A stretch of DNA of 64,000 bases. Origin: Sacculina carcini. Taxonomy: Eukaryota > Arthropoda > Thecostraca > Sacculinidae. Both the position numbers and the translations under genes were made by a program. The notes under the pieces were generated by a model, which saw only the letters and a program-made list of their open reading frames with translations, ran no database searches and had not been told where the DNA came from. The DNA lies in the NCBI GenBank assembly GCA_916048095.2, contig OU696586.1, forward strand, positions 7,279,749 through 7,343,748, in the 5' to 3' direction. Each line of letters begins with the position of its first letter. Within the stretch, counting starts at the first letter, position 1. Positions 46,438-57,740 of this stretch are shown piece by piece.

Positions 46438-48797
46438 ATTTACACATGAATTTTTCCGCACGACGGGCGGGTAAAATGCTACTGGGAACAAAGTAAACTA
46501 CTGAATTTTACTGTGTAATTTAATTGGTTCAATTTTAAGTTGCATAAGGATACGGGTTGTAATATCATGCAATGCCAACTATATGCATCTGCTCTTTTAG
46601 CGGAAGCATTAATCCGGAATTATAGAGATGACAGAAAGTTACATTGTTTTGATAGTGTTACACTTCTGAATTACTACACAAGAAGGACGGGTGTGAATTT
46701 GAGCAGTGTTGAGGGAAAAAACATCGTCAATAATTAAAACAAGAATTTACAAATTTGAATTTTTCTATTGGTCGTTTTTCATCAATTTTCTTTGTGTTTG
46801 TTTCGTGTTTGAGTTCTGAATTATTCCACACGACGGGCAGCTTTAAATATGAGACGGGTTGTGGAAAAACATGTTTTATAAATTGAAACATAAATTTCAC
46901 ATTTTGACTTTTATATTGGCTAAAAATGTCCTATTGGTTTGTTTTTCATTTCAATTGGCACTAATTTTTTATGAATTGAATATTAATTATATTTTATGAA
47001 CTGTTCCGCACGACGGGCGGGCTTAAATGTATCTATAAAGAGTGGGTTTAAATGATAGCGAGGTATATGATATTTTGCTAGCAGTAAATATTCCGGCGAT
47101 AAAAGTAGAATAGCTCTGAAATGATGGTGTAGAATGATGTGAACCTTCAAATATACTTTGCGATATGATGATATATGTATTAGGAATAATACGTAGCTGA
47201 ATAGAGATTGCATAATATAATATCGGCTGTAATATCGGTGTAATCCAAAAAATAACAACTGTATGAATATGATGCATTAGTGGAAGCATTAACCGGGAAT
47301 TATGAGATAATATTATGGAAAAAAGTTCATATATATACTAAATTTTTTTATTGTTATTTTGTGTTTACATTTCGAAATTATCCCTGACGACAGGCGGGCT
47401 TAAGTATGAGGCGGGTTGACTGAATAATATGCCGTCAATTATTAGAATAAGAATATGCAAATTCAGAACAGGAATTTTCTATTGGTATAGATTTTACAAT
47501 TTAGAGTTTTCTATTAGACTGGCTGTTTGCATTTAAATATGTATTACTTTTGTTTTATTAATTGTTCCGCACGACGGGTGGGTTCAAACATTCAATTTTA
47601 CCGTGTGGAATGAATCCATATACAAAACTCACGGGCTTGACTTCAAGATCCAGATTCACTAATGTAAATGTGACTTAAATGGTGTATAAATATATCGCAT
47701 TATGCAACAAATGTGAATTTAGCTGCCTTACAGTTCGGTTCCGATATTATATTGGCGGGTTGAGAGAAAAGTATTGGTGGGCCGCGTGCTTGGAACCCCT
47801 GGGGTAGATAATCTCAGTCTTCGAATTACAAATTATGATCGAATCAGTATATTTTGTGATCACAAACTAATGAGTTGAATCACCTCAGACTAGGCTGAGT
47901 GCGGTCAAGATTGAATGGTTGGGTTGGGTTGGGTAGGTTTGACTCAGGTTATATTGGGTTTGAATGATAGCGGAAAATATATACATTTTAGCAATAAATA
48001 TTATAGCGGTAAAAGTAAGATAGTACTTGAGCAAATAATGTTGGGTAATCATGTTAAGTATTAAATACAGTTTGGAAACATACTGATGAAAGGATTTCAT
48101 CATCGTTCATTGTTTGTTTCGAGTTTGTGTTCTGAATTATACCACACGACGGGCAGCTATATATATCAAGCGGGTTGAGGGATAATATTTGTCATAATAA
48201 AAACAAAAATATTCACATTTAGACTTTTCTATTGGTTAAGATATTTATAAGTTACATTTCTTGCTTTTCAATTTGCATTCATTATATTTTATGGATTTAA
48301 TATCAATTTCATTGTATGAATTGTTCCGCACGACGGGCGGGTTTAAAAAAAGTGTTTCCATTTTTTAGTTCATTTTTTGAAATGGTTCATTTAAAAAAAG
48401 GTAATTTCTTTCTAAATATAAATGCTCCGCGGGCAGCAACTATAGACAATAGAACGTTCAATTTCCCCTGTAGAATTAATCCATACACAAAACCAATTTA
48501 TTTGACTTCAAGATCCAGAACGGATCGTGTTCGAGTTCTGAATTATTCAGCACGACGGGCGGGTGTTAAAATGACCAAGGCGGACTGAGGGGTAAATATT
48601 TTGTCGAAATAAAAATAGTTAAACTTAGAATTTTTAATTGATTAATATTTTTATGAGTGTACCCTATTTCATTTTTAATTTTCCATATTTTTTATGAATT
48701 GAATATTAATTTCATGTTATGAATTGCTCCGCACAACGGGCGGGTTTTAATGCTAGTGTATGTATATATATGTGCGTGTGTGTTATGAACGGTGCGT

Positions 48798-49253
48798 TGT
48801 CGCTGATGGGCATGATGCCGCTAGCGATCAGTCCCAGTGGCTGTGGCAGCAGGTGTGCCGTGAACCAGTGGCGTAGTGTACGAGTGACGGAGGGTGTGAG
48901 ACCCAGTCACTCACTAACGCCAACTGCAGCGCACTGGAACGACAGGGTGTGCCCTGTCTGTCGACCCGAAATCGACTACCCGACAGCGCGACACTCGGTA
49001 TAAAAACCTTCCGTCTTGCTAAGAGACGTCCGAGCTGGGAGTGCACCGCTAAGTGACACTAGCCAGACTCGACGGTTTAAAGCGAACGTCTGATGCCTCA
49101 GAATCAAATGTGCTCAAGCCCACCTCTATGGGTGTCTGTCTCGGAGGAATAACCGGCTACGGTATTCAGTCCAAGGCAGGCGGCAGAGCACAATCTATCC
49201 TTGGCAAAACCCTGTGAGGGCGATGTGGTCTTTAAAAAGACCGAAATGTATAT
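48798..49253 (-). repeat. 3' LTR of element G
   Basis: The copy is 456 bp and has about six substitutions relative to 51599-52054. It includes GGTATAAAAACC, a TATA-like core that is on the plus strand and so opposite to the coding sense. Confidence 0.9.
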
Positions 49254-50161
49254 GCTTGTGACAACGTGTGTTTGATCGATTCGAACGCATCTTGTGTTGA
49301 CACAGTCCAGGCGACGGCAGCTCTGGAGCGTTTGGCGTGATGTGTGATGAGCGCATGGAGGGGCTGAAGCATATGGGCGGCGTTCGGAATGAATCTGTGG
49401 TAGTACTCTACCATACCCAAGAAGCGTCGTAGTCCGGACTGGCTGGATGGCAATGGGTAGTGACGTATGGCGTCCACTCTCTCAGGAAGTGGGTGGACAC
49501 CGCCAGAGTCTACCATGTGTCCCAGGAACTTGACGCGTTTGGCACCGAGTACGCACTGGTCCTTGTTTACGACGATGCCGTACTGTTGAAGTCGAGTGAA
49601 AACGGCTCGCAGGAGGTTCTCATGGTGTGTTTCGGACGGGCTGGCCAGTAAAATATCATCCAGGTATGCAAAACAATGAGGAACTCCGCGCAATACCTCG
49701 TCGATGAACCGTTGAAAAGTTTGTCTCGCGTTGCGAAGGCCAAATGGCATACGCACCATTTCGTAAAGCCCAAACGGCGTTGTTATGGCGGTTTTTGGAA
49801 TGTCCGCCGGTTCGACAGGAATCTGATTGTAAGCGCGTACCAAATCCAGCGTAGAAAATAACGTGCAGCCGTGCAGATGCGTTGAAAAATATCTGAGGTA
49901 CGGCAACGGGTACCTGTCAGGCACTGTGCGTGCGTTCAACCCACGGTAATCGCCGCATGGGCGCCACTCACCTGGTGTTTTCTTCGGCACGAGATGCAGT
50001 GGTGATGCCCAGTTGCTGGACGATGGGCGTATGATGCCGAGTTTCAACATATTGTCGAATTCGCGTCTGGCAATGACATCGCGACCCTGTGGCAGACGTC
50101 TGGGCCTGAAGAACACTGGCTGGCCGGTGGTCACGATGTGGTGTGTGACTGAATGCTTCAC
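49232..50161 (-). pseudogene. Reverse transcriptase of element G, truncated
   Basis: Ty3/gypsy RT with the motifs [41 protein letters not shown], the catalytic YLDD in [11 protein letters not shown], and [15 protein letters not shown]. The frame is continuous with the protease end except for a TAA at 50165-50167. It ends in [12 protein letters not shown], the very start of RNase H, and then runs into the 3' LTR and stops. About two thirds of a normal pol is missing. The active-site motifs are intact. Confidence 0.9.
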
Positions 50162-50164
50162 CTG

Positions 50165-50697
50165 TTACGGCGCAGTGGGAGGAGCTGTCAGCTCTGTAAA
50201 CTCGTCCAGGACGTGTTGGTAGGCGGTGCGCGGCATTGAAATTACCTGAATGCCGGTTGCTGTCAGCTGTAGAATCGAGCCCGTATTCAGGACGACGCCA
50301 TCTCGTAGTAGCCGCTGCTGGTTGATGTCCACGACCAATCTGTGTGCTCGCAGAAAATCCGCGCCGATAATAGGCATATTTACGTCAGCGACCAGAAATG
50401 TCCACGGACACGTTGCGCCGTTGCCGAAGGTAACGTTGCGGTGTCTGGTGCCGTACATCTCAATGGCAGACCCGTTGGCGGCTCGTAGTCGTGTCTGATT
50501 TGCGGTGCGTGAAAATCAATGTTTGTTGCTTTGTATGGCAAGACACTCACTTGTGCGCCGGTGTCTATGAGATAGTTTTCATGGGTTGCCCTATCACTCA
50601 CGAACAATAATGGCACTAACGTTGCATTGCCTCCCAAACACTGCGCCACGTGCTGGGGGTTCTTCAGTTTAACGCCCATGAGCAGGGAGGTGAGCAT
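50165..50697 (-). pseudogene. Protease of element G, frameshifted
   Basis: The N-terminal part (50380-50697) has LIDTGAQVSVLP, a regular DTGA active site; the C-terminal part (50165-50458), with DVNMPIIGADFL, is in a different frame, so there is an indel near 50440-50460. The frame of the N-terminal part lies -1 to gag and begins at the G_TTA_AAC heptamer, at 50667-50673. Confidence 0.85.
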
Positions 50698-51632
50698 TTA
50701 CGAGCATCAGCACCGAATCGCGCGTGGTAATGGCAGATGCGCCCCCGCTGTGAATGTGCTGGCTGCTGTGGTGAGCGTGATGCACTGTAGTGCGTCTCAC
50801 CTCTACTGAAGGATTGGCGATGCCGTGTAGGTCGTGGTGAAAGTGATCGCCGGCGATTGTTGTATGCGACGGACTGCTGCCGATCACGTGAAGTCGGACG
50901 GTCATGTAGCGCTGTGCGTAGCTCCTTGTTGGACGTCTCCAGTCGTTGCACTGCTTCCACGAGTGTAGAAAGCACTTGCTCCAAAGCAGGTGGGTGTTGC
51001 TGCTGGATGGCCGTGACGTGCTGAGCTGCTGTGGGTCGAGATGAAAGACCGCTGGCCTCCAGGTATCGATCGGCGGCGCCGGCGAGCTCGTCCAGTGTGC
51101 TAGAAGCTGGCAGTAATGCCAGAGCAGCACGTGCTTCCTGTGGTAAGCGCTGAAGAAACAGTGTGCGGAGAAGGCCTGTGTCTGCAGGAACATCGCCAGC
51201 TGAACGTAGCTCATGCCGCATAGAGCGCAGTAGGGCGGTGGGTTTCTGGTCGCCCAGTTGTTGGTTGGACAGTAACGCATCCAGTCGACTAGCGTTTGAC
51301 TGCGCGAGCCGTTCCTGCAGGGCGGTGCTCAAAGCAGCGAACGATTTGGGTACACGTAGCACGTCCTTCAATTGCGTGGCGATGTGTGGCGGCAGGTTTG
51401 CCACAACAAGTTTGAAGCGCGTCTCGTCGCTCTCGATGCAGGTCACATCAAACGCACACTCCACTTGTACCAACCAGACTTCAGGATCCTCCGGTAGGAA
51501 CACTGGCAGTCGGAATGTGGTGCTGGTTCTGGGTACCGCTTGCTCGGAGCCATGAGGCTGAGCGCCATGCGCTGCCGTGCTCTGCACGGGGTCACCAGTG
51601 TCGCTGATGGGCATGATGCCGCTAGCGATCAA
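50664..51632 (-). CDS. Gag of element G
   Basis: A 322-residue open frame that starts inside the LTR. The region FLPEDPEVWLVQVECAF, LKDVLRVPKSF and AGAADRYLEA is typical of Ty3/gypsy gag proteins of invertebrates. The tail is Arg/Ser-rich and ends with the Cys/His segment CHYHARFGADARKCSPPC. The last two sense codons and the preceding base form the slippery heptamer G_TTA_AAC, directly before the TGA stop; a -1 shift there enters the protease frame (VKLKNPQH). The frame is intact, so capsid protein could still be made. Confidence 0.88.
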   Translation of the reverse strand: MIASGIMPISDTGDPVQSTAAHGAQPHGSEQAVPRTSTTFRLPVFLPEDPEVWLVQVECAFDVTCIESDETRFKLVVANLPPHIATQLKDVLRVPKSFAALSTALQERLAQSNASRLDALLSNQQLGDQKPTALLRSMRHELRSAGDVPADTGLLRTLFLQRLPQEARAALALLPASSTLDELAGAADRYLEASGLSSRPTAAQHVTAIQQQHPPALEQVLSTLVEAVQRLETSNKELRTALHDRPTSRDRQQSVAYNNRRRSLSPRPTRHRQSFSRGETHYSASRSPQQPAHSQRGRICHYHARFGADARKCSPPCSWALN

Positions 51633-52054
51633 TCCCAGTGGCTGTGGCAGCAGGTGTGCCGTGAACCAGTGGCGTAGTGTACGAGTGACGGAGGGTGTGA
51701 GACCCAGTCACTCACTAACGCCAACTGCAGCGCACTGGAACGACAGGCTGTGCCCTGTCCGTCGACCCGAAATCGACTACCCGACAGCGCGACGCTCGGT
51801 ATAAAAACCTTCCGTCTTGCTAAGAGACGTCCGAGCTGGGAGTGCACCGCTAAGTGACACTAGCCAGACTCGACGGTTTAAAGCGAACGTCTGATGCCTC
51901 AGAATCAAATGTGCTCAAGCCCACCTCTATGGGTGTCTGTCTCGGAGGAATAACCGGCCACGGTATTCAGTCCAAGGCAGGCGGCAGAGCACAATCTATC
52001 CTTGGCAAAACGCTGTGAGGGCGATGTGGTCTTTAAAAAGACCGAAATGTATAT
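51599..52054 (-). repeat. 5' LTR of element G
   Basis: This is the upstream LTR in the element's sense. It ends at 51599 and the primer-binding site follows at 51597. Confidence 0.9.
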
Positions 52055-52059
52055 TGCGT

Positions 52060-52251
52060 AGGTTAACTCGCTAATTTTACAGGGAGCGGGAGCGGTACCG
52101 TGGAGACCAGTCAAACTCAGAGCCGACGACGTGAAAGAGACCTTTATTGCCGAAAGTGCACGCTTTATATACCGCACGTTGTAACCGTACGGTGTGGTGT
52201 TACACGTGACGTCACTGCTACCGTGTGCAACATGATGAATGTGTATGTGTA

Positions 52252-52287
<36 letters not shown>

Positions 52288-52639
52288 TCTGACGCGCATG
52301 CGCGTCTAACATTTTTCAATAAATAAAACAGCAATAACAATCAAAAGCATATACAAACACCGTGCACACATAATTGATATATAACGGAATTAATACGTAA
52401 TGATACTCGCGGGAATACAGTGACAGTGATATAGTGGCATTCATATAATTGGCAAATGCAAATACAATAAGACAGTGTACACATTTGACATACATTGAAC
52501 AGAATTGATGTGTGTGGCTACAGCGTGACGTCAGGCGTCACGCACTATCGTGGGAGTAGCTTGACGGTGCGCACGCGGGGGCTCGGGAGAGTGGCGCAGG
52601 GCAGTGTGGAATACATGGTCATATGATCAACATGTTACA
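52060..52639 (+). other. Region upstream of element D; putative 5' LTR end
   Basis: The stretch ends CATGTTACA just before the TGGTGTCAGAAG primer-binding site, so its right part should be a 5' LTR. It contains a (GT)n run at about 52253-52285. It does not match the 3' LTR-like sequence at 56687-57084, apart from the last ten bases and a GTGTGGAA phrase, so its left boundary cannot be set. Confidence 0.45.
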
Positions 52640-52657
52640 TGGTGTCAGAAGGGCCCA
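52640..52657 (+). promoter_or_regulatory. Primer-binding site of element D
   Basis: TGGTGTCAGAAGGG is the classic wording complementary to a tRNA-Leu 3' end, where minus-strand cDNA synthesis would start. It directly follows TTACA, a normal LTR end. Confidence 0.75.
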
Positions 52658-52744
52658 GTAGATTTGTGAGTGTGTTTGAGTGGTGTCGTATCTCTGTGAG
52701 TTTTGTTGTGCGGGTTTCAAGGATGGCAACTAGCACAGCCAAGG

Positions 52745-53706
52745 ATGGCAACTAGCACTGCACAGCCTCCGGAGCTGGAGTTGACCTCACCTGTGTTAGC
52801 GTCGGAGTGGAATGCATGGAGGAGAGACCGGACATATTTTGCTGCGGCAAAGGAATTGTGCACAAAGCCGGTGACCGTGCAAGTGGACACATTTTTCAAT
52901 TGTGCAGGGCGGCAGGATCAAGAAGTGGCGTCATATTTCAGTTGGACGAAAACGGATGGCTTGGACGCGCTAGTTCAAGAATTTGAGAAGTACTGTGCGC
53001 TGCGCAAGAACGAGGTGCTCGAGCGGTACCGCTTCTACCAGCGGGTACAGCAGTCGGGAGAAACGGTGAGCGCGTACGTGTCGTCATTGAGAAAACAAGG
53101 AGCCCCATGTAATTTCAAAGATCTGGACAGCATGCTGAGGGACCGGCTAGTGATGGGTATAGCAGATAAGGCGGCCCAGCAAGCGCTGTTGTATGAGACC
53201 GAGCTCACTCTGGAGTCTGCACTGAAAATTGCCCTGTCGGAAGAAGCGGCCAAGCGGGACCAGCAGGTCATCAGCGGCGATGTGGTGGTATCGGCGACTC
53301 AGTCCAGCGTCTTTGAGATCAGTGACATGGCGGAGGTGGAGGCGCGCCAGTGTCGTTATTGCCGGCGTCGCCACGCGATGCGGCGTGAGCTGTGTCAGGC
53401 CTGGGGGCGTCGCTGCAATGCGTGCGGTCGGATGCGTTATTTTGCTCGTAGCGAGGTGTGCACCATGGGTGCGGGTGCATCTGATGGGCAGCAGCAACAA
53501 CAACAACAGAAGCAGCAGAAGCAGCTCTATCGCAAGTTCGTGGAGGCTGCTTCAACTGCGGAGGGCCCCATTTAGCCAGCTACTGCAGCAGGTCAACGGA
53601 AGCCGGTCAGTATAGCCAGCGCCGAGTTCAGTGCTTCGGATGCGGAGGTGCTCATCTTCTCAGAAACTGCCCAGCAGCTGGACAAATGTACAGGAGATCG
53701 GGAAAC
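52745..53706 (+). pseudogene. Gag of element D, one frameshift
   Basis: The chosen ATG at 52745 begins MATSTAQPPE. The middle shows EWNAWRRDRTYFAAA, TDGLDALVQEFEKYC and GETVSAYVSSLRKQG, gag-like segments. A Cys/His-rich region (CRYCRRRHAMRRELC) follows. Within the CAG/CAA tract at about 53493-53525 the frame changes; the next frame then gives two zinc knuckles, CFNCGGPHLASYC and CFGCGGAHLLRNC, before the slippery heptamer G_GGA_AAC at 53700-53706. In the original frame a TAG stops at 53573. The frameshift in the CAG tract looks like repeat slippage. Confidence 0.82.
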
Positions 53707-55414
53707 GACCACGGGACGACTGGTGCGCCAGCAGTTCTCCCAGCCACCAACGACCAATAGAGGCGCTACCACGCTTTGAGGCGAGAGTGAATGGTGTGCT
53801 GGTGTCGGCAGTGATCGACACTGGTTGCACTAAATCAATTGTGGCCGAATGTTTGGTGGGCAGATCGCGAGGGAGTAGTTATGTGACAGCTGTTGATGGT
53901 CGCCGCGTGAAGTTTGGCGGTGCATTGGACGTGCCGGTGATTTTGAATGGTGCCACTCTCGAGGTCTCTTGCATTGTTGCCAGTGGCTTACTGGGTGGTG
54001 TCAAAGCAATTTTTTGGGATGGACGTCATTAGGCAGCTTGGCGGCGTGTATATTGGGGAGCAGGGTGTCACGTTTGGAATCCGGTCCACCTGCTGCAAAG
54101 CAATTTTCAACCTTGACGATTCTACCCGTGGTAACATGGACATTTCTACTGCACCACACTACTCACGTGATAATCGTAATGGTGTGTCACCTTGTGACGC
54201 TGACGATTTCTTGGAGGTGCATGACTCTGATTTCGACGCCAGGTTCAGTGGTGGAAAGTGGACCGTTTCTTAGCGGTGGAAGGATGGTGTGGAGCCCAAA
54301 TTGAGTAACACTGTCAGTGAGTATAGCAGTGTTCAGGATGAGGCGATACAGGACGAGTGGAGGCGGGAAATTGAGGACTGGATCAGTAAGGGATGGCTTA
54401 GTGAATGTAAAGATCAGTCAGATGTCGAGGGAATTTTGCCTTTGATGGCGGTAGTTCAGAAAAGTAAAGGAAAAGTGCGGCCTGTATTGGATTACAGGGA
54501 GCTCAACGATTATGTCAGTTGTCATCCCGGCCTTGATGTTGCTGTGTGTGATGAGACTATAAGGAAGTGGAGGAGGTTTCCGGAACGAGTCAAACTTGTC
54601 GATTTAAAGTCTGTGTATCTGCAGGTACACATGGATGAGTCGCTTTGGCGTTATCAGCGAGTCAGGTATAATGGCCGCTTGTACTAACTTACTCGCTTAG
54701 GATTCGGGCTTAACTGTGCGCCAAAGGCAATGTCAAAAATCGTAAATGCTGACCTCGCGGCCGACGCTAATGTGCGCAGTTGTACCGATAGTTACATCGA
54801 CGACATCATCGTCAACGAGGACGTCGTCACCGCTGAGACGGTAGTGGCACACCTGGCGCGCTACGGACTTCAAACGAAGCCTCCGGAGTCACATGATGGC
54901 GGAAGAATACTTGGGCTGTCTCTAAGGAAGGACGTTTGTGACAGTAAGCTGCATTTTTCTCGTGGGAGCGAACTGCCGCAGATCGACAGTGAAGGTGAGC
55001 TGACCAAGCGTCGATTGTTTTCTGTTTGTGGGCAACTCCTGGAACATTATCTTGTTTGTAGTTGGTTGCGTGTAGCGTGCAGTTACATAAAACGTAAATG
55101 TCAGGGCGAACGATGGGATGATACTGCGGGCGTTTCAGCGTCAAACTTCCTAAAAGAAGTTATACAAAGAGTAAAGATTGAGGATCCAGTGAAAGGTGTA
55201 TTACATGCTGCTGATAATGATCATGGTCGCGTCTGGTGCGACGCTAGTAGCTTGGCTACAGGTGTATGTTTGGAGATAGACGGAGATGTTGTAGAAGATG
55301 CCGCTTGGCTGCGGAAAAGCGAGGATTTTGGGCACATAAATCTGGCCGAGCTAGAGGCTGTTGTAAAAGGTGTTAACCTCGCTCTTAAGTAGAACTTGAC
55401 ATCAATTGAGGTGT
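53700..55414 (+). pseudogene. Pol of element D (PR-RT-RH), several breaks
   Basis: After the -1 shift the protease reads SAVIDTGCTKSIV. A frame change follows at the T-run near 54010. Then come RT motifs VRPVLDYRELN, LVDLKSVYLQ, GFGLNCAPKAM and the intact YIDD in SYIDDIIVNED, and RNase H WCDASSLATG and LAELEAVVKGV. In-frame stops are TAG at 54271-54273, TAA at 54685-54687 and TAG at 55390-55392. The design is that of element B, including the words around the zinc knuckle and the YIDDIIVNED block. The element is inactive as read. Confidence 0.85.
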
Positions 55415-56640
55415 TAACCGATTCAGCTACAGTTTTGAAATGGTTAAAGACAATGCTATGTGACGAGAACCGGATAAAAGTGGCGGGGATGTCGCAGGTC
55501 TTGGTGAGAAGACGATTAGGTATTTTATACGCAGTATTGTGGACGAGATGAAGGTGAACATTACCGTAAAATTCACACGTTCGACTGACAATAAGGCCGA
55601 TAAACTTACGATGGTGCCTAACAGATGGCTCAAGACGCACGACTCACATGCATGTACAGTGGCCATGGATGCAGCATCGAAATGGCATGCCAACCATCAT
55701 CTAGGCGTGGGTGGTATCTATCCCTGTATCTAGCGAGACTAGCGAATCCGAAGGTGACGAGGAAGGAAATGACAAGTATAGTGAGAAATTGCAGAGATTG
55801 CAAGATGATTGATCCTGCGCCGGTTGTACTTGTACGCGGCGAGCTTGAAGTGAAATTGAATTTGGAGTAGACTTGCGTTAAACGTTACTCATTACAATGG
55901 TGAATGCTACCTAACTGTGATTGATTGTGGGCCCAGCAGATTCGCGATTTGGCGCAAGATAAGGGCAGAAGAAGCTGCTGAGGTGAGCAGTCGGGTTGAG
56001 CAAATATTAATGGAAAGAGGCCCGCCAGACGAACTTTTGATGGACAATGGGTCTGCTTTCAGATCAGAAAAACTTGCGAGGCTTTGTGAGAGCTGAGGTG
56101 TCCGCCGCAGATTCCGTGCAGCCCATAGACCATCAGGAAACGGCATTGTCGAGAGGGTGCATCGCACTGTCAAGCGCATGGCAGCCAGGTCTAGGAGCGA
56201 ACCTTTGAGGATGGTTTTCTGGTATAATCTCGCTGCAAAAGATGGCCGCCGCAAAGCCACCGCTCCATCGGCAGCTCTGCAAACGTACGAGTGGCGTCAT
56301 TATATCAGAGTTTCGAGTTGGTGACTTGGTTGCGATGAAACCGGGAGTTGCAAGGTGTACTACTCGATGGAAAGAGGGTACGGTCACTGGTATAGTTTCA
56401 GGTCATGTGGTAGAAGTCGGGGGAGTGCCGAGACACGTGAGGGATGTTCGACTGCTCAAGCGAAGAAACGACGGAAGGAATGGTTCGGGAAGAGTGTGCG
56501 CTCCTGATGAAGCAATTTAGCAATCAACTCGCGTCCTCTCAGAAGAGTCCTAAGATGAAGCGCCAGTTGCTGAACGGTCCGAACAAGAAAGCGAAGAAAC
56601 TACTCCTCCGAGGTCGAGTCGCGTGAGGAGGGACACGACA
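55415..56640 (+). pseudogene. RNase H end and integrase of D, near copy of C
   Basis: The segment to 56567 is a near duplicate of 31645-32801. It shares frameshifts at about 55530 and 56310 with C and adds its own: an insertion at about 55710, an extra T at about 55862, and a TGA at 56094-56096 where C has TGG. Integrase signatures are HANHHLG with CRDCKM, D in the LNVTHYNG wording, D in LLMDNGSAF and E in GIVERVHRT. Unlike C it continues to about 56630 with the natural end of the protein. Confidence 0.85.
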
Positions 56641-56686
56641 TGGTTTAGAGATTATATTGTAAACTGATCTTGAGATCAAGGGGGGA

Positions 56687-56724
56687 TGTAGTTGTATTGT
56701 TCGTTTATAACTTGTTATATGTTG

Positions 56725-56757
<33 letters not shown>

Positions 56758-57084
56758 ATGCATGTATGTGTGTATGTATGTATGTGTGTGTGTGCAAGAC
56801 TGAAGCAGTGCTTTTGCAACGGGTCCTGGAATGCTGATTCAGCTCGTGTTACACTGTCGGTGCGAGATGTCAGTGATATGCAGAGCGTGGGTGTATGAGT
56901 ATGAAAGTTGTGGAGTGTGTGCGTGCAAGATGACACCTGATGTAGTTTGGCGTACTGTATCATGAAGTGAAGGAGAGTCGAGATATGTGTGCTGTGCGAG
57001 TGGGAGTGTTTGGTGTGTTCTTGTGAGTGTTACCGGTTGTGTGGAAATATAATCAAGTTCATTTATTGGAAACTGCGTGTTACA
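56687..57084 (+). repeat. Putative 3' LTR of element D
   Basis: A polypurine tract AAGGGGGG at 56679-56686 leads into TGTAGTTGTATTG, and the right end is placed at GCGTGTTACA (57084), matching the TTACA that precedes the primer-binding site of D. It contains a (TA)n tract at 56725-56748 and TG-rich sequence. It is not a copy of the sequence before 52640. Confidence 0.5.
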
Positions 57085-57699
57085 TCCAATCCACAATACA
57101 CTCACAACAAATCACTTGCAATACACCAACAATTATGCGCGTCACTCCATACACACTCCGTGTATCTCCCCATCGCGTATTCCAGTATAATTTCTGCCTC
57201 GTTTTTGAGCTGCTACGTCATCACCGCAACAGTCAATCAAAATCCAGCAAAGCGAAACACACAATCACGTTAACGCGCACATAAAACAACAATAATAAAT
57301 TTAACATAAATCGTAAAACCAAAACATCACATAAATTATAAAATCCCATTACACTAATCGTATATTTTTCATGCCGAAATCATAATATTTTTGGCAATTT
57401 TGTCTACTTGTGTCCCATTTTATGGTATCTAAGATATATAAAGATATATAAAAAATATATAAGATATATAAAACTATACCCAAATATTACAGCAAGATTT
57501 TTCACCCATAAATATATATTGTTCTTGGAAGACATCCACTTTCTTGTGGGCGTTTGACCACAGGGAATTTTGTGCCGCTGTTTCGTTGGTTGATGTCGAA
57601 ATATATACAGGCACACAGATCAGACGTTCTATTCATGATTCTTTCGTGTTTGCGTGCGGTCGTGTGTACGAATGCTCGCAGAAACATCAAAGCAGTGTG

Positions 57700-57740
<41 letters not shown>

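Larger units (their letters stand above)
42942..48756 (+). mobile_element. Helitron-like composite element with LTR element F inside
   Basis: The 5' end is A|TCTATATATATAAAAGAG, with the TC expected of a Helitron. Units lie at about 43521, 43913 and 44249, then the array exit. The 3' part resumes after element F with hairpins at 46456, 47006, 47567, 48142, 48326, 48548 and 48729, and ends CTAG at 48753-48756. Without the 1965-bp element F and its duplicate site it would be about 3.85 kb. No transposase or helicase is encoded, so it would be non-autonomous. The 5' half with its left flank (42853-44465) is duplicated at 60485-62105. Confidence 0.75.
48798..52054 (-). mobile_element. LTR element G (minus strand), RNase H and integrase deleted
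   Basis: LTRs of 456 bp lie at 48798-49253 and 51599-52054, differing at about 6 positions. The 5-bp repeat TGCGT flanks them (48793-48797 and 52055-52059). In the element's sense the LTR ends ...GCGACA, and one base later a primer-binding site TGGTGACCCCGTG begins (51597 leftward). Its 5' end reads ATATACA, not the usual TG. Gag, protease and RT are present, then sequence goes straight into the 3' LTR. Confidence 0.92.
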
